DNA from: GWB1-54-5 sp035290085
GTDB lineage: Bacteria; Patescibacteriota; Gracilibacteria; Peribacterales; Peribacteraceae
Direction of reading: 5' to 3'
Assembly: GCA_035290085.1 (NCBI GenBank)
Contig: DATDVK010000075.1
Coordinates: 1 to 24,659, forward strand
Length of the DNA stretch: 24,659 bases
In this document: one piece after another, positions 15,209 through 22,144 of the stretch
Numbering within the stretch: the stretch's first letter is position 1
Layout of the letters: each line of letters begins with the position of its first letter
Made by a program: the position numbers and the translations under genes
The notes under the pieces: model-generated
What the model was told of the DNA's origin: nothing
Databases searched by the model: none
What the model saw: the letters and a program-made list of their open reading frames with translations, nothing else

Positions 15209-15247
15209 TATGAATGCTCTACGAATCATGATCAGTAACACAGGATT

Positions 15248-15270
15248 CGCCCTGAGCTCGTCGAAGGGCG
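15248..15270 (+). repeat. GAGCYYGTCGA-core palindromic repeat
   Basis: CGCCCT GAGCTCGTCGA AGGGCG: the core with complementary 6-nt arms. It abuts ghost C-terminus B, exactly at the YC|EKCYL position. Confidence 0.8.
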
Positions 15271-15299
15271 AGAAGTGTTACCTGAATACCGTCCACTGA
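15270..15299 (+). pseudogene. Ghost C-terminus B, overlapping the next start codon
   Basis: The frame reads EKCYLNTVH then TGA. Its stop overlaps the ATG of paralogue 3 (TGATG), exactly as the intact paralogue 3 stop overlaps the paralogue 4 start at 16952-16956. The rest of the gene is gone, replaced at its left edge by a palindromic repeat. Confidence 0.85.
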
Positions 15300-16954
15300 T
15301 GCAAAAAACTTGCGCCAACTGCGGCTCCTCGTTCGAGATCACAGACACAGATCTCGCCTTCATTGAGAAAATTTCTCCGGTTTTTCATGGGAAAAAATTC
15401 CACATTCCTGCTCCCCACCATTGCCCTCCCTGCCGCGAGCAGCACCGCATGAGCCACCGCAATGAGCGGAATCTCTACCACAGAAAATGCGATCTGACCG
15501 GCAAACAAATCATCTCCATGTACAATCCGGAAGAGCCATATTTGGTCTACGAACAGGGGGCATGGTGGAGTGACCAGTATGACCCCCTTACATATGGGAG
15601 AGACTTCGATTTCAATCGACCGTTCTTCGAGCAATTTAAAGAACTGGAACTCGCTGTTCCTAAACTTGCCCTCATCAACGCAAAGAGCGAAAACAGCACG
15701 TACACGAACTATTCGGCGGAGAACCGAAACTTATACATGGTTGTGGGGGGGCTGGGAGCCGAGGACTGTTACTACAGCTACCGTATCTTCTACTCCAAAG
15801 ACATCTGTGATTGTTACGATCTCTACAGATGTGAGCGGTGCTATGAGTGCTCGGAATCCGGAAACCTGTACGATTGCATCTTCTGTACGAATTGCCACAA
15901 CTCCTTCGATCTCACTCTCTGCAAAGACTGCATAGGGTGCAGAAACTGCTTCGGATGCGTGAACCTCCGTAATAAGCAATTTTTCATCTATAACCAGCCA
16001 TTCTCCGAAGAGGACTACCGTTTAAAAGCCGCTGAACTCAAGAAGAATTTGGTTCTTGTGAAACCGGATATCGAGAAGCTGCATGCTTCAGTCCCCCACC
16101 GGTTCGCACAGCAGGTACAGTGCGAGAACGCAACAGGCGACCAGCTCTGGCAGTGCAAAGACTGTGCAAACTGTTACACGCTCAAAAACTCCCGTGATTG
16201 CGCCTACACACGCATCGGAGAGAACAGTAAGGACTGCACCGACTGTAATTTTTGCGATAACTGCGAATTGCAGTATTTAAACTGCAACAATGAGAAAAAC
16301 TACAACATCATGTTCAGCTCACTCATCTGGTACTGCAAGCACGTTCTGTACTCTATGAACTGCTTTAACAGCCACTCCCTCCTCGGCTGCACTGGCATGA
16401 AGAAGCACGAATACTGCATTCTCAATAAGCAGTACTCCAAGAAGGAGTACGAAGACCTCGCGACAAAAATCATCGCACATATGCAGTCAACTGACGAATG
16501 GGGCGAGTTTTTCCCGCCTCGCATGTCTGCATTCGGTTACAACGAAACAGTTGCGAATGACTACATCCCTCTTACGAAAGCACAAGTGAGCGCAAAGGGG
16601 TGGCGATGGCGACAGCTGCAATCTGAGAAGGATTACCTGGGGCCTCCAACCAAAATTCCCGAATCCATTGAGGAGACCGAAGATTCCATCTGCGAGAAAA
16701 TTCTTCTCTGTGAAGAAACCGGAAAACCATTCAAGATTATCCCGCAGGAGCTTAATTTCTATCGTATGCTCCACCTGCCGGTGCCGAAGAGGTGTCCCGA
16801 TCAGCGCCACACTGACCGAATGAACCGGCTCAATCCACGCAGGCTCTGGAAACGCACCTGCGCTCGATGCGGAGAAGAGATTCAAACGACGTATGCGCCG
16901 GAGAGACCGGAGATTATCTACTGTGAGAAGTGCTACTTAGATACCGTGAACTGA
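15299..16954 (+). CDS. Cys-rich tandem paralogue 3 (551 aa, 40 Cys)
   Basis: The cleanest example of the family, without insertions; function unknown. I chose ATG 15299 (MQKTCANCG); the frame is open back to 15275 through ghost B. Head, residues 5-87: C5/C8 and C42/C45 form the zinc-ribbon half, then RNERNLYHRKCDLTGKQIIS. Residues 89-113 hold WWSDQYDPLTYGRDFDFN then RPFFEQF. Ladder 1 spans about 130-220 and closes with CRNCFGCVNLRNKQFFIYN. Ladder 2 spans about 275-364 and closes with LLGCTGMKKHEYCILN. EWGEFFP is at 400-406. Tail, 471-548: CEETGKPFKIIPQEL, LNPRRLWKRTC, CxxCG ... YCEKCY (C521, C524, C542, C545). It overlaps the paralogue 4 start by one base (TGATG). Confidence 0.92.
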   Translation: MQKTCANCGSSFEITDTDLAFIEKISPVFHGKKFHIPAPHHCPPCREQHRMSHRNERNLYHRKCDLTGKQIISMYNPEEPYLVYEQGAWWSDQYDPLTYGRDFDFNRPFFEQFKELELAVPKLALINAKSENSTYTNYSAENRNLYMVVGGLGAEDCYYSYRIFYSKDICDCYDLYRCERCYECSESGNLYDCIFCTNCHNSFDLTLCKDCIGCRNCFGCVNLRNKQFFIYNQPFSEEDYRLKAAELKKNLVLVKPDIEKLHASVPHRFAQQVQCENATGDQLWQCKDCANCYTLKNSRDCAYTRIGENSKDCTDCNFCDNCELQYLNCNNEKNYNIMFSSLIWYCKHVLYSMNCFNSHSLLGCTGMKKHEYCILNKQYSKKEYEDLATKIIAHMQSTDEWGEFFPPRMSAFGYNETVANDYIPLTKAQVSAKGWRWRQLQSEKDYLGPPTKIPESIEETEDSICEKILLCEETGKPFKIIPQELNFYRMLHLPVPKRCPDQRHTDRMNRLNPRRLWKRTCARCGEEIQTTYAPERPEIIYCEKCYLDTVN

Positions 16955-18627
16955 TGCAGAAAAAATGCACCCAATGCGGCTCTCTCTTCGAGGCCACTGA
17001 TGCGGACCTCCAGTTCTACAAAAACGCAGGACCGACGATCGCGGGGAAAAACTTCCCCATCCCAGCTCCTTCGCTCTGCTTCCCCTGCCGCATGCAGCGG
17101 CGCATTGCACACCGCAATTTCTTCAATCTCTGCCACCGGAAGTGCGATCTCAGCGGCAAGCGCATCATCTCGATGTACGGGGAAGATGCCCCTTTCCCCG
17201 TCTTCGAAATGCACGAATGGTGGAGTGACCGGTGGGATGCGCTCCAGTACGGCCGCAAGTTTGATCCAAGCTGCCCCTTCTTCCATCAGCTTCAGGATCT
17301 CTTCTCCAGAGTGCCGCGCATGTCCATTGTCAATGTCCTGTGCGAGAACACCGATTACTGCAACTTCTCCTTCAGCAGCAAGAACTGCTACCTGATCGGG
17401 GGGAACGTCGGCAACGAAGACTGCTGCTACGGACACATCGTCTGGCAGTCGAAGGACTGCGTCGACTGCCTGTACGTCTACCGCTGCGAGTGGTGCTATG
17501 GATGCGTCGACTGCGTGCAGAGTTATGGTTTGGCATTCTCCCGCGGGTGCGAGAATTGCAGCGATTCCACCCTCCTTGTCCATTGTTCCGGTTGCAAGAA
17601 CTGCTTCGGGTGTGTGGGACTCCGGAACAAGGAGTACCACCTGTTCAACCAGCCCCTCTCCCGCGATGAGTATGAACGCAGATTGAAAGAATTTGACCGC
17701 GGATCCCGGTCGATGATCGAAGCAGCAAAAAAGAGGACCAAGGAACTGTGCGGGAAGGAGATCGTGAAGCATTACCACGGAATGAACTGTGAGGACGTGA
17801 CTGGTGACTACCTCTACCGCTGCAAGGGAGTGTTTGATTCCTTCGATGCAAAGAATTGCGAAGATTCCCGCTTCCTGGCGACAGCCGAATCATTCATCAA
17901 CTGCTATGACTGCAACTACTGCCCTTCCCGGTCAGAATGGTGCAATGAGTGTGTGGCTGTGACCGGCTCAAACCTGCTTGTATGCCACAACTCCATGAAT
18001 CAGTGCGCGAATTTGATGTACTGTCAGGACTGCTCCGTCAGCAGGGACTGCTTCGGATGCCAAAGTCTCAAAGGGAAACAGTACTGCGTTCTCAATAAGC
18101 AGTACACAAGGGAGGAATACGAGGTCCTCGTGCCGAAGATCATTGAACATATGCAAAAAACACAGGAATGGGGGCACTTCTTCCCCATTGAGCTCTCGCC
18201 GTTCGGTTACAACCAGACAATGGCTCAGGAGTATTTCCCGCTCGGGAAGGAGGAAATTCTCTCCCGGGGATGGAAGTGGTGGGAGGAACCGAAGCGCACC
18301 GATCAGTACCTGGGACCGTCAAAACCTGTGCTGGATAACATTCGTGACGTTCCGGACTCCATCTGCGAAAGCATTCTGCAGTGCGAAATCACCGGCAAGC
18401 CATACAAAATTATCCCCCAGGAACTCAAGTACTGCCGGGAAATGCGCGTGCCGTTGCCGGCCAAGTGCTTCGACCAGCGCCACAGGGAACGCATGGCGCT
18501 CAGGAATCCCCGGAAACTCTGGAACCGCACCTGCGGGAAGTGCAAGCAGGAAATACAGACGACGTACAGCCCAGAGAGACCCGAAACTGTGTATTGTGAA
18601 GAGTGCTATCTGAAAGAAGTCTATTAG
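16954..18627 (+). CDS. Cys-rich tandem paralogue 4 (557 aa)
   Basis: Same family; ATG 16954 overlaps the preceding stop (TGATG), so it is translationally coupled to paralogue 3. Head CTQCG ... CFPCR is intact, but the RNxR motif reads RNFFNLCHRKC. The WWSDRWDALQYGRKFD block is conserved, while the usual DFNRPFFEQF is changed to DPSCPFFHQL. Ladder 1 ends CKNCFGCVGLRNKEYHLFN. Ladder 2 has DCNYC ... CNEC and ends CFGCQSLKGKQYCVLN. There is no insertion before EWGHFFP (HMQKTQEWG). The tail CGKCKQEIQTTY ... VYCEECY is complete. A 12-bp-stem hairpin follows (18633-18667) and may end the paralogue 1-4 transcript. Confidence 0.92.
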   Translation: MQKKCTQCGSLFEATDADLQFYKNAGPTIAGKNFPIPAPSLCFPCRMQRRIAHRNFFNLCHRKCDLSGKRIISMYGEDAPFPVFEMHEWWSDRWDALQYGRKFDPSCPFFHQLQDLFSRVPRMSIVNVLCENTDYCNFSFSSKNCYLIGGNVGNEDCCYGHIVWQSKDCVDCLYVYRCEWCYGCVDCVQSYGLAFSRGCENCSDSTLLVHCSGCKNCFGCVGLRNKEYHLFNQPLSRDEYERRLKEFDRGSRSMIEAAKKRTKELCGKEIVKHYHGMNCEDVTGDYLYRCKGVFDSFDAKNCEDSRFLATAESFINCYDCNYCPSRSEWCNECVAVTGSNLLVCHNSMNQCANLMYCQDCSVSRDCFGCQSLKGKQYCVLNKQYTREEYEVLVPKIIEHMQKTQEWGHFFPIELSPFGYNQTMAQEYFPLGKEEILSRGWKWWEEPKRTDQYLGPSKPVLDNIRDVPDSICESILQCEITGKPYKIIPQELKYCREMRVPLPAKCFDQRHRERMALRNPRKLWNRTCGKCKQEIQTTYSPERPETVYCEECYLKEVY

Positions 18628-18632
18628 CGACA

Positions 18633-18667
18633 AGCGGTTGGCGTGTAGCGACTAGACGCTAACCGCT
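18633..18667 (+). terminator. Hairpin after paralogue 4
   Basis: AGCGGTTGGCGT (18633-18644) pairs with ACGCTAACCGCT (18656-18667) at all 12 positions, counting one G-U pair. No T tract follows. It is followed directly by a -10-like box for paralogue 5, so this gap looks like a transcription-unit boundary inside the array. Confidence 0.55.
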
Positions 18668-18682
18668 ACGCGCTACTCGCTG

Positions 18683-18688
18683 TATACT
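18683..18688 (+). promoter_or_regulatory. TATACT -10 box before paralogue 5
   Basis: TATACT lies 9 nt before the ATG at 18698 with no ribosome binding site, implying a leaderless or very short-leader mRNA. It has the same box and nearly the same spacing as before paralogues 6 and 7. Confidence 0.5.
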
Positions 18689-18697
18689 CAAAATCAC

Positions 18698-20359
18698 ATG
18701 CCACACACCTGCACCGACTGCTCGGCCCGGTACGAAATCCCAAAGGATGAACAGGCTTTCCACGCAGACATGGGTGTTACGCCGCCAAAGCAGTGTCCTC
18801 ACTGCCGCTTCGTCCGCAGGCTCAATGAGCGCAACGCGAGGAACCTCTACAGACGGAAGTGCGATCTGACTGGGAAGGAATTCATCTCCCCGTACAGCGA
18901 CGTCCCCTTTCCCGTGTACCATCCGGACGTGTGGTTCTCGGACGATTGGGACGACCTGAAGTACGGGAGGGACATCGACTGGAACCGCCCGTTCTTTGAC
19001 CAACTCCTTGAGCTCTTCCACTGCGTTCCCCACCAGGGCCAATTCATCTGCCCCGGCACACTGGAGAACAGCGAATATGTGAACTGCGCCGGATACCTAA
19101 AGGATTGTTACCTGGTTGCAGAAACGGACTATAACGAGAAGTGCCTGTACGGTAACAGAGTCTTCCACAACATAAGTGTTGTGGACTGCAGCAACATCTA
19201 CGAGTCAGAACTCTGCTACGAGTGCATAGACTGCACCAAGTGCCATAGCTGCCGTTACTGCATAGACTGCCTCAACTGTTCCGATTGCTTTGCGATGCGA
19301 AACTGCATCGGATGCCGCGACTGCATCGGATGCATGAACCTGCGCCAGAAGCAGTACATGCTTTTCAATGAGCAACTCAGCAAAGAAGAGTACGCGAAGA
19401 AAAAGAAGGAAATGGCACTTCATACAACAGGAGGAGTGGAATCTCTGCGGAGAAAAGCCAAAGAGTTCTTCCTCACACAACCACACCGCTTCGTCCAGAT
19501 GGAGCAGGTGCAGAACTGCAGCGGGGATCACTTGTTCAATTCGAAGAATGCACATGACTGCGTAGACTGCACAGACTTGGAAGACTGTAAATACTGCGCA
19601 CGCGTTTTCAAAGCAAAATCCGCAATGGATTATACTTCGTGGGGGGATAAATCCGAGCGCATCTACCAGTGCGGAGCCTGCGGGGACAATGCCTACAATC
19701 TGAAATTCTGCACGACATGCGCTACCAATAATTCCGACCTTGAGTACTGCGGCCACTGCACGGGATGCAAGAACTGCTTTGGATGCGTAGGAATGCGCAA
19801 GAAGCAGCACTGCATCCTGAACAAGCAATACTTCAAGAAAGAATATGAGGACACCCGGAAAAAATTGATCAAGCATATGGAGAAGCACGGCGAATGGGGC
19901 GAGTATTTTCCCAAGCAGTTCTGCCCGTTCGGGTACAACGAAACACTCGCTGCCGAATACTTCCCTCTCACAAAAAAGGAGGCGCTTGCGAAGGGCTACA
20001 GATGGAAGGATCCTGTGGATGAGAAACCGAATGTTGCGAAAGTAATTCCTGCGAAGAAGCTGCCCCCCTCCATAGAAGATATCCCCGATGACATTCTCCA
20101 CTGGGCTGTCACATGCGAGGAGACCGGCCGCCCTTTCCGCATCATCAAACAGGAACTGGATTTCTACAGGCAGATGCAAATTCCTGTGCCTCATTTTCAC
20201 CCGGATGAACGTCACAGGCGCCGCATGGAGCTCAGACCTTCACGTGTGTTCTATGATCGCACATGCGATAAATGCGGGAAGGAGATCCAGACGACGTATG
20301 CTCCGGAAAGACCGGAGATTGTGTATTGTGAGGAATGCTACCTCTCTGAGGTATACTAA
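18698..20359 (+). CDS. Cys-rich tandem paralogue 5 (553 aa), longest CxxC ladder
   Basis: Same architecture, function unknown. Head CTDCS ... CPHCR, then RNARNLYRRKCDLTGKEFIS. Ladder 1 has nine consecutive cysteines at exactly 3-residue spacing (residues 173-197, bases 19214-19288), then four more (203-212), closing with GCMNLRQKQYMLFN. Ladder 2 closes CKNCFGCVGMRKKQHCILN. There is no insertion before GEWGEYFP. Between EWG and the tail it has a longer linker (VIPAKKLPPSIEDIPDDIL then HWA) shared only with paralogue 6, which marks these two as a sub-branch. The tail CDKCGKEIQTTYAPERPE then VYCEECY is complete. It appears to have its own promoter. Paralogue 6 begins 6 nt after its stop. Confidence 0.92.
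   Translation: MPHTCTDCSARYEIPKDEQAFHADMGVTPPKQCPHCRFVRRLNERNARNLYRRKCDLTGKEFISPYSDVPFPVYHPDVWFSDDWDDLKYGRDIDWNRPFFDQLLELFHCVPHQGQFICPGTLENSEYVNCAGYLKDCYLVAETDYNEKCLYGNRVFHNISVVDCSNIYESELCYECIDCTKCHSCRYCIDCLNCSDCFAMRNCIGCRDCIGCMNLRQKQYMLFNEQLSKEEYAKKKKEMALHTTGGVESLRRKAKEFFLTQPHRFVQMEQVQNCSGDHLFNSKNAHDCVDCTDLEDCKYCARVFKAKSAMDYTSWGDKSERIYQCGACGDNAYNLKFCTTCATNNSDLEYCGHCTGCKNCFGCVGMRKKQHCILNKQYFKKEYEDTRKKLIKHMEKHGEWGEYFPKQFCPFGYNETLAAEYFPLTKKEALAKGYRWKDPVDEKPNVAKVIPAKKLPPSIEDIPDDILHWAVTCEETGRPFRIIKQELDFYRQMQIPVPHFHPDERHRRRMELRPSRVFYDRTCDKCGKEIQTTYAPERPEIVYCEECYLSEVY
20352..20357 (+). promoter_or_regulatory. TATACT -10 box formed by the last codons of paralogue 5
   Basis: The final Val-Tyr-stop codons (GTA TAC TAA) of paralogue 5 contain TATACT, 8 nt before the ATG of paralogue 6 at 20366. 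It may be a leaderless promoter embedded in coding sequence. Confidence 0.4.
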
Positions 20360-20365
20360 GCACAC

Positions 20366-22015
20366 ATGCAAATGACCTGCAAAGTGTGCGGTACAAAGTA
20401 TTCTCTCTCAGAAGGAGAAACGAAAAATTATGCAAAGTTCGGATACGATCCGCCCTCTCTTTGCTTTGTATGCGCGCAAAAGCAACGTGTCTGCTTTCGA
20501 AACGGAAGAACTCTCTACAGAAGGAAATGCGATTCCTCAGGCGAAACTATCGTTTCAATGTATGCACCTGATTCTCCATATACGATATACAAGCAAGACA
20601 TCTGGTGGAGCGACCAGTGGGATCCACTCACCTACGGCAAAGAGTACGATTTTAACCGTCCGTTCTTCGAGCAATTTAAAGAACTCAGCCTCCAGTCACC
20701 CCATTCAGCACTTACCAATATCAATCCCGATAACAGCGAGTACTGCAATATGTGCGAGGGAAACAGAAACTGCTACCTCACTATTGGTGGCGACTTCAAT
20801 GAAGATTGCCTCTACGGAAACTTTAACATGCACAATCGTGATGTTGTTGATTGCGATACATCAAATGACAATGAAGCATGTTTCTTCATTCTGAATTCTT
20901 TTGACTGTTACGGTTGCCGATTCACATTTGACTCAAAAAACTGTAGTGATTGTTCATTCGTCTCTGACTGCATAGGCTGCAGTGACTGCATTCTTTGCAC
21001 AAACCAGCGAAATAAGTCTTTCTGCATTCTCAACGAGCAGTTGACTAAGGAAGAATTTGCTCAGAGAAAGTCCGACCTCATGAACGGCACACACAGTATG
21101 CAACAAAAGAACTGGGAGGAATTTCTTAAGCTGCTTTCAAAACGTGCTGTGAAGGCAACACACAACGTCTCCTGTGAGGATTGTGCTGGTGACTACATAA
21201 AAGGAAGTAAAAACTGCGTGAACTGTTTCGATGCGAGCGACTGCGAGGACTGCATGAATATGATCTTCTTGAGTAAGACAAAAGATTCATTCAATTCTGG
21301 ATTCATCGGAGATACTTCCGAGCTCTGCTACAACATGCAGGCTGCAATCGCCTATGACTCAGCCCATTCATTTACAGTGTTTGAATCAAAGTTTATTGAA
21401 TACAGTGAACACATCTTCCATTCCGAGTACATGTTTGGATGTTCGAACGTAAAGAAAAAGAAATACTGCATACTTAATACTCAGTATTCTGAAGAGGAGT
21501 ATAAAGATTTGAGAGTAAAAATAACTGAACATATGAAGAGTACTGGAGAATGGGGGCAGTACTTTCCAAGGAGCTTTTCATGTTTTGGATACAACGAATC
21601 TACTGCTTCAGAAATCTTCCCGATGTCAAAGGAAGAAGCAATGGGGCAAGGATTTAACTGGAGAGACGAAGAGGATATCAAGTTGGATGTTGAGAAAGTG
21701 ATACCTGCAAGTGACCTCCCCGATTCTATTGAAGATATACCGGATGACATTCTCAATTGGGCTATACGATGTGAAAAAACCAACAAGCCATTCAAACTGA
21801 TTAACCAGGAGTTGAAATTTTACCGAACACATCGCATACCTGTCCCGCATATCCATCCCGACGAGCGCTATAGAATAAGACTCTCCCTTAAAAATCCCTC
21901 TGTGCTCTGGGACAGGACGTGCGCAAAATGCGAGAAGGCTGTTCGAACGTCGTACCAGCCTTCGCGGCCTGAAGTTGTCTATTGTGGACAGTGCTATCTG
22001 GAAACTGTCTATTGA
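20366..22015 (+). CDS. Cys-rich tandem paralogue 6 (549 aa), AT-rich
   Basis: Same family and closest to paralogue 5, sharing the VIPASDLPDSIEDIPDDIL linker. Head CKVCG ... CFVCA lacks the usual CPxCR wording but keeps both CxxC pairs; RKCDSSGETIVS follows. Ladder 1 closes CSDCILCTNQRNKSFCILN. Ladder 2 begins CEDCAGDYIKGSKNCVNC and ends CSNVKKKKYCILN, with few cysteines in the middle (an AYDSAHSFTVFESKFIEYSE region). There is no insertion before GEWGQYFP. The tail is CAKCEKAVRTSYQPSRPE then VYCGQCY. Base composition is unlike its neighbours: the 60 nt at 21481-21540 contain 18 G+C, against 30 of 60 in the homologous stretch of paralogue 7 (23281-23340). Confidence 0.92.
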   Translation: MQMTCKVCGTKYSLSEGETKNYAKFGYDPPSLCFVCAQKQRVCFRNGRTLYRRKCDSSGETIVSMYAPDSPYTIYKQDIWWSDQWDPLTYGKEYDFNRPFFEQFKELSLQSPHSALTNINPDNSEYCNMCEGNRNCYLTIGGDFNEDCLYGNFNMHNRDVVDCDTSNDNEACFFILNSFDCYGCRFTFDSKNCSDCSFVSDCIGCSDCILCTNQRNKSFCILNEQLTKEEFAQRKSDLMNGTHSMQQKNWEEFLKLLSKRAVKATHNVSCEDCAGDYIKGSKNCVNCFDASDCEDCMNMIFLSKTKDSFNSGFIGDTSELCYNMQAAIAYDSAHSFTVFESKFIEYSEHIFHSEYMFGCSNVKKKKYCILNTQYSEEEYKDLRVKITEHMKSTGEWGQYFPRSFSCFGYNESTASEIFPMSKEEAMGQGFNWRDEEDIKLDVEKVIPASDLPDSIEDIPDDILNWAIRCEKTNKPFKLINQELKFYRTHRIPVPHIHPDERYRIRLSLKNPSVLWDRTCAKCEKAVRTSYQPSRPEVVYCGQCYLETVY

Positions 22016-22023
22016 AACAGAGC

Positions 22024-22076
22024 GGCCGCTACGGCCGGCAAGCGCACCCAAGAGAGACCGGCTTGCCCGCCGAAGC
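22024..22076 (+). repeat. 53-bp duplicated junction, copy 2
   Basis: Matches 15087-15139 with one difference. It starts 8 nt after the paralogue 6 stop codon and runs into a symmetrical palindrome (GCCCGCC GAA GCGC ... GCGC GAA GGCGGG) that abuts ghost C. Confidence 0.9.
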
Positions 22077-22093
22077 GCAGAGCGCGAAGGCGG

Positions 22094-22138
22094 GAGATTG
22101 TGTACTGCGAAGAATGCTACCTGAAAGAGGTATACTGA
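22094..22138 (+). pseudogene. Ghost C-terminus C
   Basis: The frame reads EIVYCEECYLKEVY then TGA, a perfect family C-terminal end without a gene in front of it. It lies between paralogues 6 and 7. Its terminal GTATACTGA supplies a TATACT box 8 nt before the paralogue 7 ATG. Confidence 0.85.
22131..22136 (+). promoter_or_regulatory. TATACT -10 box inside ghost C, before paralogue 7
   Basis: TATACT (the Val-Tyr-stop region of ghost C) ends 8 nt before the ATG at 22145. The ghost may be kept because it carries this promoter element. Confidence 0.4.
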
Positions 22139-22144
22139 TCTCCC

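Noticed and set aside
19205..20215. Long minus-strand ORF (336 codons) inside paralogue 5
   Set aside because: Same antisense-shadow effect of a Cys-rich gene; the composition is Ala/Val/Leu noise.
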